Shown one piece after another: positions 8,933 through 18,130 of a stretch of 64,000 bases of DNA. The notes beneath the pieces were generated by a model, which was not told where the DNA came from, ran no database searches, and worked only from the letters and a program-made list of their open reading frames with translations. Every line of letters begins with the position of its first letter. Position 1 is the stretch's first letter. Origin of the DNA: Camelimonas abortus (GTDB lineage: Bacteria > Pseudomonadota > Alphaproteobacteria > Rhizobiales > Beijerinckiaceae). The stretch is taken from assembly GCF_042647165.1 (NCBI RefSeq), contig NZ_JBHRUV010000017.1; one strand, given 5' to 3'. Made by a program: the position numbers and the translations under genes.

Positions 8933-10432
8933 ATGAAAGACAGCTCTTCTACAGGCGCAGGCTCCCCGGAGGACAGGAACGACGCCGGCGCGCCGCACAG
9001 GGACGCGGCTGCGGCCGGCCAGCCCGCGGCGCCGCAGTCCGGCGGCTCGCCGCTGCGCCGCCCCGTGACCATCGATCTCACGCCCGAACCCGCCGGAACC
9101 GGCGCCGGGCCGGGCGGCGCGAAGGCGTCCGCGGCAGATGCGGCCAGATCCACGTCCGCGTCGCGGCCGGAGACGGAGAAGCCCGCCCGCGTGGGAGAAG
9201 AAAAGGCGGGGGAGGCCGCGGAGAAACGGTCCGCGGCTCCGTCGTCCTCCGGCTCCGCGCCGCCGTCCGGCGGGGGCGGCGGTTCTGGCCTTGTGGGCGG
9301 GCTGCTGGCGGCGGTGATTGGCGCGGCCGCAGGCGTGGCCGGCGCGTGGCTCGTGTTTGTCGTCAGCCCGCCAGGCATCGCCACCATCCAGGACGACGGC
9401 GCGCTGGAGCAGCGGTTCAGCGCCCTCGAGCAGCAACTCGCGGCCAATGTGAACGCGCTGGCGCCGCGGGCCGAGGTCGTCGCCCTTGGCGAGCGCGTCG
9501 CCGCCCTCGACAGGCGCCTCAACGCCGTCGCCGCCGAGGCGAAGCAGCTCGCCAGCCAGGCCGCGCCCGCGGCTGCGCCGCCGGCTCCGCCGGACGGGGC
9601 CGGCGCGCAGCAGGTCGCCGCGCGTCTCGCCGTCCTGGCGGATGAGCTCGCCGCTTTGCGCAAGGCGGAGCAGGAGACCGCCGCCGTCGCTGGCGACGCC
9701 CGCCAGAAAATTGACGCGCTCGCCGCGACGGTGCGCGACGTCGACCCGCAGCGGGCGGCGAGCGCGGAGCAGGCCGCCGCAAAGGCGGAGCAGGCGGCGG
9801 CCGGTCTCGCCCGCCGCGTGGACGATGTGGACGCCCGGCTTGCGGCTCTTGGCCAGCGCCTCGACGCCCGCGGCGGCGACGCGCTGATGCAGGATCTGGC
9901 CCGCGCCCTCGCCGCGGCCGAGGCGCGCGCGGCGATCGTGGCCGGCCGGCCGTTCAGCCCTGACGTCGCCCGTCTGGCGGCGGGCGGCGACGCGGCGCTG
10001 GCGGCGCCTCTGGAGCGGGGGGCGGCCGGCGTCGCCCCGCTTGCGCGCCTGCAGCGGGATTTCGCCGCCCTCGCCGGGCGCCTCTCTGTGCTGCAGCACC
10101 GGGACGAGAGCGTCCTTGACCGGCTCGGCGCCAGCGCCGCGCGCCTGGTGCGCGTCCGCCCGGTGGACGCGGACGGCGCGCCGGTGACGGCGCAGGAAGG
10201 CACGGTGGAGCGGGTCAGCGACCTGCTGGAGCGCGGCGATCTCGCCGGCGCGCTGCAGGCGTGGCGGGCGCTGCCGCAGCCGTTGCAGACGGAGTCGGAG
10301 GCCTTTGGCGCGGCCCTGGCGGCGCGGACCCAGGCGGAGGCCGCGGCCCGCGCCGCGCTCGACCAGGCGCTGGCGGCGATCGCCCGCCAGACCGCCCCGG
10401 CCGGGAGTGACACGCAGGGTCGCCGCCAATGA
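8933..10432 (+). CDS. Mitofilin/Mic60-like inner-membrane protein
   Basis: A 499-aa protein with a long Pro/Ala-rich acidic N-terminus, one transmembrane helix at about residues 117-145, a long predicted coiled-coil of Glu/Ala/Gln/Arg, and a C-terminal helical block (LERGDLAGALQAWRALPQ) like the mitofilin signature. Published work places alphaproteobacterial homologues of mitochondrial Mic60, which shape inner membranes, beside heme genes, exactly this setting. The start is the ATG with GGGGA 8-11 bases upstream rather than the longer frame reaching back into hemD. The last four bases ATGA overlap the hemY start. Domain assignment is by composition and context. Confidence 0.8.
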   Translation: MKDSSSTGAGSPEDRNDAGAPHRDAAAAGQPAAPQSGGSPLRRPVTIDLTPEPAGTGAGPGGAKASAADAARSTSASRPETEKPARVGEEKAGEAAEKRSAAPSSSGSAPPSGGGGGSGLVGGLLAAVIGAAAGVAGAWLVFVVSPPGIATIQDDGALEQRFSALEQQLAANVNALAPRAEVVALGERVAALDRRLNAVAAEAKQLASQAAPAAAPPAPPDGAGAQQVAARLAVLADELAALRKAEQETAAVAGDARQKIDALAATVRDVDPQRAASAEQAAAKAEQAAAGLARRVDDVDARLAALGQRLDARGGDALMQDLARALAAAEARAAIVAGRPFSPDVARLAAGGDAALAAPLERGAAGVAPLARLQRDFAALAGRLSVLQHRDESVLDRLGASAARLVRVRPVDADGAPVTAQEGTVERVSDLLERGDLAGALQAWRALPQPLQTESEAFGAALAARTQAEAAARAALDQALAAIARQTAPAGSDTQGRRQ

Positions 10433-12030
10433 CGAGAGTCCTGAGCTTTATCGTTCTCATCGCACTGCTCGCGGCCGGCGTCGCCTGGCTGGCGGACCGT
10501 CCCGGCGACGTGGCGGTGGTCTGGAGCGGCTATCGCATCGAAACCTCGGTCGGGGTCGCAGTGGCGGCGTTTTTCGCCGCCCTCGTGCTCGCGGTGATCG
10601 CCTGGACGGTCATCCGCCTCGCGCTGAGCCTGCCGGACATCGTCAGCGTGGCGACGCGCGGCCGCCGGCGCCAGCGCGGCATGGACGCGCTCTCGCGCGG
10701 ACTGGTGGCTGTGGGGACGGGCGACCCCGCCCTGGCGCGGCGTTACGCGCTGGAGGCGGAGAAGCTGCTGGGCCGCGCGCCGCTCACGCTGCTGCTGCGC
10801 GCCCAGGCGGCGCAGCTCGCCGGCGACCGCAAGACGGCCGAGGCGGCGTTCCGCGCCATGCTGGAGCAGCCGGAAAGCCGCGTGCTCGGCCTTCGCGGCC
10901 TTTACGTGGAGGCGCGGCGCCGGGGCGACCTTGAGGAAGCCTGGGGCTACGCCGGCGAGGCGGCCCGGATCGATCCTGGCGTCGGCTGGGCCAATGAGGG
11001 CATGCTGGAGTTTTACGGCGCGTCGCGGCGCTGGCGCGACGCCCTCGCCATGCTGGAGCGGCGGCTATCCACCGGCCGCATGAACCGCGACGAAGCCCGC
11101 CGCCAGCGGGCGGTGCTGCTTACCGCCGACGCCATCGACCGGCAGGATTCCGATCCGGACGGCGCCGTCAGCGCCCTGCGCCAGGCGGTGAAACTGGCGC
11201 CGGATCTCGTGCCGGCGGTGGCGCTGCTGGGGCGGCTGCTGTCGCGGCAGGGGGCGTTGCGCAAGGCGGCGAAAGTGCTGGAGGCGGGCTGGCGGCTGCA
11301 GCCGCACCCGGACATCGCCGCCGCTTATGTAGACCTGCGTCCGGGCGATTCCGCCCTCGACAGGCTGGAGCGCGCCCGCGCCCTGCAGCGACTGGCGCCG
11401 GGCCACGAGGAATCGCGCCTGGTTGTGGCGCGCGCCGCCATCGACGCCCGTGAATATGACCGGGCCCGCGCGGCGCTGGAGCCGCTGCTGAAAGGGCGGC
11501 CGCAGGCGCGCGTATGCCTGCTGATGGCCGGGATCGCCGCCGCCAGCCCGGCGGGCGCAGGGGAGGCGCGCGAGTGGCTGGCCCGCGCCTCGCGCGCGCC
11601 GCGTGATCCGGCGTGGATCGCCGACGGCGTCGTTTCCGATCACTGGGAGCCGGTCTCCCCGGTCACCGGCAGGCTGGACGCCTTTGTCTGGACCACGCCG
11701 GCCGAACTGCTGACCCGCGAGGACAGCGACTGGTCCGGATCCGAGACCGCCGGCCCCGCCGGGGCCGGGTCCGCCGGGCCGCTGCCGTCGCCGGAGGCCG
11801 CCGCTGTGGCCCCTGTCCGTCCGGACGCGCCGGCGGCGACGTCGCAGGCGCAACAGGCGGACGCCGCGCCGGCGCCGTCTTCCGGCGCTCCGGAGGCGAA
11901 GCCTGCCCCACGCCGGCCGTCTCCGCCGGTCGAGGTGGTGTTCCCGGCGCCGCGCCCGCCGGATGATCCCGGGCCCGAGGGCGCCCATCACGACGGCGTG
12001 GAGCCGGCGCTGCGGCGCATCAACCTGTAA
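10429..12030 (+). CDS. hemY: HemY-like TPR membrane protein
   Basis: A 533-aa protein with two N-terminal membrane helices (about residues 4-23 and 40-62), the HemY_N arrangement, followed by a large helical region with tetratricopeptide-like repeats and a Pro/Ala-rich tail. It belongs to the gammaproteobacterial-type HemY family, tied to late heme synthesis by operon position; its biochemical role is unresolved, and it is not the protoporphyrinogen oxidase also called HemY. It overlaps the previous gene by ATGA, indicating translational coupling. Confidence 0.88.
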   Translation: MTRVLSFIVLIALLAAGVAWLADRPGDVAVVWSGYRIETSVGVAVAAFFAALVLAVIAWTVIRLALSLPDIVSVATRGRRRQRGMDALSRGLVAVGTGDPALARRYALEAEKLLGRAPLTLLLRAQAAQLAGDRKTAEAAFRAMLEQPESRVLGLRGLYVEARRRGDLEEAWGYAGEAARIDPGVGWANEGMLEFYGASRRWRDALAMLERRLSTGRMNRDEARRQRAVLLTADAIDRQDSDPDGAVSALRQAVKLAPDLVPAVALLGRLLSRQGALRKAAKVLEAGWRLQPHPDIAAAYVDLRPGDSALDRLERARALQRLAPGHEESRLVVARAAIDAREYDRARAALEPLLKGRPQARVCLLMAGIAAASPAGAGEAREWLARASRAPRDPAWIADGVVSDHWEPVSPVTGRLDAFVWTTPAELLTREDSDWSGSETAGPAGAGSAGPLPSPEAAAVAPVRPDAPAATSQAQQADAAPAPSSGAPEAKPAPRRPSPPVEVVFPAPRPPDDPGPEGAHHDGVEPALRRINL

Positions 12031-12081
12031 CGGCCAGACGCCGTCGGGCGCAGGCTCCGCGGCGCAGGCGGGCGGGGGCGC

Positions 12082-13755
12082 TCACGATGCGGCGGCGGCC
12101 GTCCGCGCGCCCGGTCGCGCGCCTCCGGAAGGCAGATGCGCCGGGGCGAAACTGTCCGGGCGGGCCACGCGCCAGGTGTCGGCGTAGAAGGCGTGGGCGC
12201 TGTAGCCGCGCAGCAGCTCGCCGGGCTCAAGGAAGGGAAACAGCCGCGAGAACAGCCGGATCTCCGTGGAGCCCACGCGCCGGGCGATGTGATGCGGGGT
12301 GATCTCCGACGGATGCTGCAGCCCCGCCGCGGCCAGCAGCTCGGCGAGCGCGTGCAGGGTGTTGCGGTGGAAGTTGGCCACGCGCCGCGCCTTGTCCTCC
12401 ACGACGATGGCGCGCTGGCGCAGCCGGTCCTGGGTGGCGACGCCGGTAGGGCAGCGGTTGGTGTGGCAGGCGCGCGCTTGGATGCACCCCACCGCGAACA
12501 TGAAGCCGCGGGCGCTGTTCACCCAGTCGGCGCCGAGGGCGAAGGCGCAGGCCATGTCGAAGGCGGAGATGATCTTGCCGGCCGCCGCCACCCGGATCTG
12601 GTCGCGCAGCCCCGCGCCCACCAGCGTGTTGTGCACGAACAGCAGGGCTTCGCGCATGGGCGCGCCCATGTTGTCGGCGAACTCCACCGGCGCCGCGCCG
12701 GTGCCGCCTTCGGCCCCGTCCACCACGATGAAGTCCGGCCGCACGCCGCTCTCCAGCATCGCCTTGACGATGGCCATGAATTCCCACGGCTGGCCGATGG
12801 CGGTCTTGAAGCCCACCGGCTTGCCGCCGCAGAGCGCGCGCAGCTCGGTGATGAAGTCCATCAGCTCAAGCGGCGTCTGGAAGCGGCTGTGCGAAGGCGG
12901 CGACACGCAGTCATGCCCCATGGGAATGCCGCGGGTGGCGGCGATCTCCGGGGTGATCTTGCTGGCCGGCAGGATGCCGCCGTGGCCAGGCTTCGCCCCC
13001 TGGCTCAGCTTGATTTCGATCATGCGGATGCGCGGATCCCGGGCCCGTTCGGCGAATTTTTCCGGCGAGAAGGTCCCGTCGGGATTGCGGCAGCCGAAAT
13101 AGCCGCTGGCGATCTGCCAGACGAGATCGCCGCCATGCTCCAGGTGATAGGGGCTGACGCCGCCTTCGCCGGTGTCCTGGCAGAACCCGCCCAGCCGCGC
13201 GCCCAGATTGAGCGCCTGGATGGCGTTGGCGCTGAGCGCGCCGAAGCTCATGGCGGAGATGTTGAGGACCGAGGCGGAATAGGGCTGGCGGCACTGGTCG
13301 CCCCCCACGCTGACGCGGAAAGTCGCCGGATCGGCCAGCGGCGCCGGGGTGAGCGAGTGGCCCATGAATTCGTAACGGTCGGCGTAAGCGTCCAGCGTGG
13401 TGCCGAACGGCCGCTGGTCCGGCTCCGCCTTGGCGCGCTGGTAGACAAGCGAGCGCTGCGCCCGCGAGAACGGGACGGTTTCCGTGTCCGTTTCCAGCAG
13501 ATACTGCCGCACCTCCGGCCGCACCGCCTCGAACAGGAAGCGCAGGTGGCCGATCACCGGATAGTTGCGCGTGATGGCGTGCCGCTTCTGCAGCAGGTCA
13601 TGGACGCCGAGCAGGGTGAGGCCGGCGAAAACCAGCGACATCACCCGGCCGAGATACAGCTGGTCGGCCAGCAGCCCGGTGACGATCATCATCGCCACGC
13701 AGATCGCCAGGGCGGCGTAACGTTGCATGAAACGGGCGGTTTGCAGCGCCTTCAT
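12082..13755 (-). CDS. Membrane-anchored FMN-binding glutamate synthase family protein
   Basis: This 557-aa protein corresponds to the FMN-binding synthase domain of GltB without the amidotransferase domain. Two N-terminal membrane helices (about residues 13-50) are followed by the TIM-barrel signature: NISAMSFGALSANAIQALN, KLSQGAKPGHGG, FIVVDGAEGGTGAAP and the Cys motif CHTNRCPTGVATQD, which in GltB carries the 3Fe-4S cluster. It stands alone, with no gltD beside it. Such stand-alone proteins are widespread in proteobacteria; their in vivo reaction is not established, so glutamate synthesis should not be assumed. It ends convergently with hemY. Confidence 0.85.
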   Translation of the reverse strand: MKALQTARFMQRYAALAICVAMMIVTGLLADQLYLGRVMSLVFAGLTLLGVHDLLQKRHAITRNYPVIGHLRFLFEAVRPEVRQYLLETDTETVPFSRAQRSLVYQRAKAEPDQRPFGTTLDAYADRYEFMGHSLTPAPLADPATFRVSVGGDQCRQPYSASVLNISAMSFGALSANAIQALNLGARLGGFCQDTGEGGVSPYHLEHGGDLVWQIASGYFGCRNPDGTFSPEKFAERARDPRIRMIEIKLSQGAKPGHGGILPASKITPEIAATRGIPMGHDCVSPPSHSRFQTPLELMDFITELRALCGGKPVGFKTAIGQPWEFMAIVKAMLESGVRPDFIVVDGAEGGTGAAPVEFADNMGAPMREALLFVHNTLVGAGLRDQIRVAAAGKIISAFDMACAFALGADWVNSARGFMFAVGCIQARACHTNRCPTGVATQDRLRQRAIVVEDKARRVANFHRNTLHALAELLAAAGLQHPSEITPHHIARRVGSTEIRLFSRLFPFLEPGELLRGYSAHAFYADTWRVARPDSFAPAHLPSGGARPGARTAAAAS

Positions 13756-13906
13756 GGCTGGTGGGCCTCCTGGAGCGATGGCCGGCCTGCGCCCGCCGCG
13801 CCGCCGGAAGACGTCGTGCGCGCGCGGCTGCGGTGGCGGCCGGCGGTTAGTGCGGCGGCGGGCGCCGCCGCGGGCGTCCGCGTGGCCTTGCGGCCCTCCG
13901 GGGCCG

Positions 13907-14758
13907 TCATGCCGGCGCCCCGGCGCGGATGATCACGTTCACCCCTGCCGGATCCGTCAGCGCCACGACGCCGTCTGCGCCGGGCGACGCGCCGGTGCGG
14001 GCGGCGATGGCGGCGACGCGCGCCGGCCCGTCCGCCAGCAGCTCGAAGGCGGCGAGGCCCGTGCAGGGACGCGCCGGCGCCGGTGCGCCGCGGCTGTTCC
14101 ATACATTGGCGGCGACTTGGTGGTGGTAGCCGCCGGAGGCGAGGAAGACGGCGCCAGGATAACGGCAGGTCACGTCCAGCCCGGCGACGCCGGCGTAAAA
14201 GGCTTCCGCCGCCCGCAGGTCGCCGGTCTGCAGGTGGACGTGGCCGACGCGCGTTCCGGCCGGCGCGCCGCTCCAGTAGCCGGGCGCGCGCAACAGGGGG
14301 GCGAGGTCGAGCCGCAGCGTGTCCATCTGCACGAGGCCGTCGCGCCAGGTCCATTGCGCGGCCGGCTGGTCGGCGTAAACTTCGACGCCATTGCCCTCCG
14401 GATCCGCCAGGTAGATCGCCTCGCTCACCAGATGGTAGGCGGCGCCGCCGAGCGGCGCGCCCGCGCGCGCCGCCCACGCCAGCCAGCGGCCGAGATCTTC
14501 GCGTGAGGGCAGCAGGAAAGCGGTGTGGAACAGGCCGGGCTCCTCCGGGTCACGCCGGCGCGCCTGCGGGTCGTGGCGCAACGTCAGGAGCGGAACGCCG
14601 CCGGCGCCCAACGTCAGGGCGTCGCCAGCCTCCGCCAGGCGTTGCAGCCCGATGATGCGCTCATAGAACTGCGAGACCGTCGCCAGGTCATGCACGACCA
14701 GCTCCACCCTGCCGATGCGAAGCGGATATGTCGCGCTGGCGCCGGCGTGTTGCGTCAT
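13907..14758 (-). CDS. VOC family protein, CatE-like (two glyoxalase/dioxygenase modules)
   Basis: A 283-aa protein with two vicinal-oxygen-chelate modules, roughly residues 10-125 and 155-275, resembling the CatE-type catechol-2,3-dioxygenase family. The first module starts IGRVELVVHDLATVSQFYERIIGL; metal-ligand candidates are HTAFLLPS, GNGVEVYAD, GHVHLQTGD and GGYHHQVAANVWNS. The start ATG has GGAGG upstream; the longer open frame reaches far into the spacer without support. Ring-cleaving activity is unproven for many such proteins. Confidence 0.8.
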   Translation of the reverse strand: MTQHAGASATYPLRIGRVELVVHDLATVSQFYERIIGLQRLAEAGDALTLGAGGVPLLTLRHDPQARRRDPEEPGLFHTAFLLPSREDLGRWLAWAARAGAPLGGAAYHLVSEAIYLADPEGNGVEVYADQPAAQWTWRDGLVQMDTLRLDLAPLLRAPGYWSGAPAGTRVGHVHLQTGDLRAAEAFYAGVAGLDVTCRYPGAVFLASGGYHHQVAANVWNSRGAPAPARPCTGLAAFELLADGPARVAAIAARTGASPGADGVVALTDPAGVNVIIRAGAPA

Positions 14759-14942
14759 GGGCCTGTCCTCCAGCTGGCGCCCGGGCGGGCGATTCGGGCC
14801 GTTCTGGCGAACGTCCGGCGTGACTATAGCCGCATTTTCCCGGGGCGCGCCCATTCGCTGGCGCGCCGGACGTCGCGGCCTGTGACTTGCGGACGGAAGG
14901 GTCTTGCAATGCGCCCGGACTTGGGGCACAGAGGCTGCCGAC

Positions 14943-15018
14943 GCCGCTTTAGCTCAGTTGGTAGAGCACATCATTCGTAATGATGGGGTCGCGTGTTCGA
15001 GTCACGCAAGCGGCACCA
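14943..15018 (+). tRNA. tRNA-Thr(CGT)
   Basis: A complete 76-base cloverleaf with encoded CCA. The acceptor arm GCCGCTT pairs with AAGCGGC, the D-arm has AGCTCAGTTGGTAGAGC, the anticodon stem CATCA/TGATG holds the loop TTCGTAA (anticodon CGT at 14976-14978), and the T-arm contains GTTCGAGTC. It reads ACG codons. An accessory gene block starts downstream of it. Confidence 0.97.
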
Positions 15019-15426
15019 CCTTCAGAAAACCGGTTCCAAACGCCAGCCTTTCGCCGCCGGGCAACCCGGTTGCGGTGCAAGGGCCATGGCGCTCATGGAT
15101 TCCTGCCCAGGATGAACCGGCGCCGAACTGCGGGAGATTGGCGTTATTTACGCGCCTGCCGTCCGCGCAAGGAACCCCGCGAGGCTCGTCGGCAGAAGTC
15201 GCTCAATAATGGTCCACCCATGGCCGGCCAGTTCGTAACTGACCGCGGTTCATCCCGTTCCCCTCAGTCGGGAGCCCTGGATCACCTGCCGGCCGGAAAG
15301 CCGGTCATTTATGTGTGTGCGCCGTAATATCCCGTTGCCGTCGCGCTCCAGCCGGGAGGCGCGTCCGGAAACGGCGTCCCACAGGACGGATAGAGGCCGC
15401 CCCCCGTCCGCTTCCGGCCCCTGTCG
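15019..15426. other. Spacer after tRNA-Thr, no gene recognised
   Basis: About 400 bases between the tRNA 3' end and the pirin gene. Short open frames are present on both strands but none has a convincing start or a known domain. I did not find a second copy of the tRNA 3' end here or at the far side of the accessory block. Confidence 0.45.
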
Positions 15427-16187
15427 CTACCTTCCAACTGTGCCGAGCCGAACCACGGGCGCGTGCGGATTGATCGAAAAGCAGACCATCACGCTGTCCT
15501 CGACCGCTGTCACCACCGTTCGACCCGGCTGGCGGATCAATCCCGTTTCGGCTTCGAGAAACGGCGCGCCATTCACCAGCACGTGACCCGTGAACACATA
15601 GAAGTAGCTGTCCCACCCGGGCGGGGGGGCGGTAACGCGGTCTCCGCTCCGCCGGACAGGCGGATGTCATGGAACTTCACGTCGTTGCGAACGAAGAACG
15701 GCGCGCCCGAGTTCTCGGGACCGAAAAGGTAGCGCCACTCATCCTGCCGCGACGGCGGCATTTCCCCGAACTGGACCAGGGGCTCAAGATCCGCGGCGCG
15801 CGGCCGCACGAAAATCTGCAGCATGCGCAGATACGGATCCGATGATAACACCCGTTCCTCATGCCAGAAGCCGGAACCGGCGTTCATGACCAACAGGCGC
15901 CTGTCATCGACGACGAGCTGACCGGCTGTCAGGTCGTTGTGCCGCATCACGCCGCCTGGCGTCCATGAGATGATCTCGTCATTGGCGTGCTTGTGAAGAC
16001 GGATGTGCGCGCCAGGCTCCAGAGTGGATTCGACGATGAGCGCCAGCGGACCATGCCCGTGATCGGCGGGGGCCGGCAGGTTAAACCCGGGCGGATTGAC
16101 ATGCATCGTGAACTTTCCCTGGCGCCGTATGATCCGCGTCCTCGGCGCCTTGAAAATACCGTTGCTGGCGAGGTCTGTGGTCGACAT
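15427..16187 (-). pseudogene. Pirin family protein, single frameshift in a G run
   Basis: Pirins are bicupin proteins; some act as quercetin dioxygenases, others regulate transcription or enzymes. The first ~186 codons encode a normal N-terminal cupin with metal-ligand style HIRLHKHANDEIISW and FWHEERV. At the 7-G run 15623-15629 (plus strand) the frame breaks. In the other frame the protein continues with GWDSYFYVFTGHVLVNGAPF through INPHAPVVRLGTVGR and a stop. An eighth G restores one 253-aa protein with residues PPPPPGWDSYF across the joint. Start ATG has GGAGG 7 bases upstream. It is divergent from a LysR gene, a common pirin arrangement. Whether this is true mutation, phase variation or an assembly error is not decidable here. 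Confidence 0.82.
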
Positions 16188-16283
16188 GTGCGCCTCCGGG
16201 CGTACCTGCTTTGAGCCAAAGCCTTCCCCTGACGCAGGGCATTCCGCCAGTGCGCCGGTGCGTCCGGCCATTGGCCCAAGACT

Positions 16284-16312
16284 TTGCGCGGTTGATGCGA
16301 AGAACATATAAA
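16284..16312 (+). promoter_or_regulatory. Candidate promoter of the LysR gene divergent from pirin
   Basis: TTGCGC, a 17-base spacer and TATAAA point toward the LysR gene. This AT-rich patch is the only one in the pirin/lysR spacer. The predicted transcript would start near 16320, upstream of the shared motif at 16345. Confidence 0.35.
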
Positions 16313-16344
16313 TTGAGCCGGTCACCGCGTAGCGACCTGTACCG

Positions 16345-16361
16345 GACCATCGCGTCCCATG
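16345..16361. promoter_or_regulatory. Motif shared with the YcaC-like gene promoter (candidate LysR operator)
   Basis: GACCATCGCGTCCCATG lies just upstream of the LysR start. A near-identical 17-mer (15 of 17 bases) lies upstream of the YcaC-like gene at 18216. The position suggests autoregulation and co-regulation by the encoded LysR protein, but binding is inferred. Confidence 0.4.
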
Positions 16362-16374
16362 GATGGAACGCGCA

Positions 16375-17301
16375 ATGCAGGACCTGAACGACCTCTTCTA
16401 CTTCGCCAAGGTGATCGAACACCGGGGCTTCGCCGCCGCGAGCCGGGCGCTTGGCGTGCCGAAATCTACTCTCAGCCGGAGGATCGCTGCGCTTGAGGAG
16501 CGGCTGGGCGTGAGGCTGCTGCAGAGAAATGCGACAAGGTTCTCGCTGACCCATATCGGCGACCAGTATTTCCGCCAGTGTCAGGCGATGATCGCCGAAG
16601 CCGAAGCTGCGCAGGAGGTGATCGACCGCACCACGGCGGAGCCGCGTGGGGTCATCTCCGTCACCTGCCCTGTGTCCCTGCTGCAGGCGCTTGTGTCGCC
16701 GATGGTGGCGCGGTTCCTGGCCGCCTATCCGCTGGTCACGGTCAATCTCGCGGCGACGAACCGGCGCGTCGATGTCATCGAGGAGGGCGTGGACGTCGCC
16801 TTCCGGGTTCGCTTTCCGCCGCTCGGAAACAGCAATCTGGTGATGAAAAATCTCGGCGACAGCGAACAGTTGCTGGTCGCGCACCCCGCCTTCCTGGATG
16901 AACATGGCCGTCCGGCCCATCCGCGTCAGGCGGCCGCCCTCCCGGCCATGGACCTCACGCGGATTACGCAGCGGCATGTTTGGGAGCTGACCGGCGAAAA
17001 TGGCGACGTGATCTCCGTCCCCTTCCAGCCGCGCTATGTCACCGATGACATGGCGGCGCTACGCGACGCCGCCCTCAACAGGATAGGCATCGTTCAGCTG
17101 CCCGAGTACATGGTTCGCAACCATGTCAGCGCGGGAGAACTGGAGATCGTGCTTCCCCGGTGGAAGCCGAAGGCGGGCGTCATGCATCTCGTCTTCGCCT
17201 CACGCCGGGGCCTGGCTCCCGCCGTGAGACATTTCATCGATTTCATGGGAAAGGAATTCGCTCTGGCGTCTCGCGGCGCTCCAGCCGGGATCCCCTCCTG
17301 A
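16375..17301 (+). CDS. LysR family transcriptional regulator
   Basis: A 308-aa regulator with an N-terminal winged helix-turn-helix (residues ~1-60: LNDLFYFAKVIEHRGFAAASRALGVPKSTLSRRI) and a periplasmic-binding-like effector domain. The ATG before QDLNDLFYF matches where related LysR proteins begin; an in-frame ATG four codons earlier is possible. It is divergent from the pirin gene, a frequent pairing, and a sequence motif in its promoter also occurs upstream of the YcaC-like gene, so both may be its targets. The inducer is unknown. Codon use is less GC-extreme than in the core genes nearby. Confidence 0.9.
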   Translation: MQDLNDLFYFAKVIEHRGFAAASRALGVPKSTLSRRIAALEERLGVRLLQRNATRFSLTHIGDQYFRQCQAMIAEAEAAQEVIDRTTAEPRGVISVTCPVSLLQALVSPMVARFLAAYPLVTVNLAATNRRVDVIEEGVDVAFRVRFPPLGNSNLVMKNLGDSEQLLVAHPAFLDEHGRPAHPRQAAALPAMDLTRITQRHVWELTGENGDVISVPFQPRYVTDDMAALRDAALNRIGIVQLPEYMVRNHVSAGELEIVLPRWKPKAGVMHLVFASRRGLAPAVRHFIDFMGKEFALASRGAPAGIPS

Positions 17302-17500
17302 TATGGCCTGGCGAATTTGGGCCGGGACTCCGGGACTGATGATCACGTCATCGCCCCGGCGGCAGGTTCGCCCGCGGCGTCATCGTCCATTGGCCAGGGC
17401 GGCGTCCCTCCGGGCGCGCCCCGGGGGGCTGGAAGGCGAGCTTTCGTCGCCGGGCCTGCCATGGGCGGAAGGCGCGTGTCTGGCGGCCGCCAGGCGACGC

Positions 17501-18130
17501 TTATCTGGTTCCTTCCTTGAGACCCAGCAGCTGCCATTCCCAGCGAAGACCCTGGCCGAAGCCGCCGCCATGCTCCTCGAACAGCCTTGTGACGTCTCCA
17601 GCCGTCTCCTCGCGCGCCCAGTCCCGCTGCAACTCGCTGACATAGGACCAGGTGGTGGTCGGGATCGCACCGGCCTGGATCATGCGTTGCACGGCCATGT
17701 CGTGCGCCTCACGACTGGCTCCGCCGGAAGCATCCGTGATGAAATAGACGTCGTAACCGTCTCCCAGAGCGGACAGCACAGGCATCTGCAGGCAGACTTC
17801 CGTCCACAGGCCAGCCATGACCAGCTTCTTCTTCCCGCTCTTCCTGACCCAGTCAGTGACACGGGGGTCTTCCCAACTGTTAAGCGTGGTGCGGTCAACC
17901 GGCGCCTGTTCGGGGAACACGTCCTGGATTTCTTTCAGCAGCTCCTGTCGTTCAGCGAACGCTGTGGTCAGCAGCGTTGGCACGTTGAAAATCTTCGCCG
18001 CCTTGGCGACCGCCTGGGCATTGTTAATGACCTGAGACGCTTCATGCGAGCGAAGCGTCAGAAGTTGAAGATACTGATGGTCGATCAGAAGAAGCGCATG
18101 ATTGTGAGGGGAAAGAAGCTCGGTCGACAT
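17501..18130 (-). CDS. Isochorismatase-fold hydrolase, YcaC-like
   Basis: A 209-aa cysteine hydrolase of the isochorismatase superfamily closest in pattern to YcaC-type proteins. Visible are HALLLIDHQYLQL with the catalytic Asp, the RTTLNSWED block and the nucleophile loop GLWTEVCLQMP (about residues 107-117), followed by FITDASGG. The true substrate of YcaC proteins is unknown. ATG is preceded by GGAGAGAGAC. It ends convergently with the LysR gene and shares a promoter motif with it. Confidence 0.87.
   Translation of the reverse strand: MSTELLSPHNHALLLIDHQYLQLLTLRSHEASQVINNAQAVAKAAKIFNVPTLLTTAFAERQELLKEIQDVFPEQAPVDRTTLNSWEDPRVTDWVRKSGKKKLVMAGLWTEVCLQMPVLSALGDGYDVYFITDASGGASREAHDMAVQRMIQAGAIPTTTWSYVSELQRDWAREETAGDVTRLFEEHGGGFGQGLRWEWQLLGLKEGTR

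Noticed and set aside
12136..13932. 598-codon plus-strand open frame opposite the glutamate-synthase-like gene
   Set aside because: Antisense shadow without any domain.
15019..15426. Possible attachment-site duplicate of the tRNA-Thr end
   Set aside because: No repeat of the tRNA 3' sequence was found here or near 22.1 kb, and there is no integrase gene.
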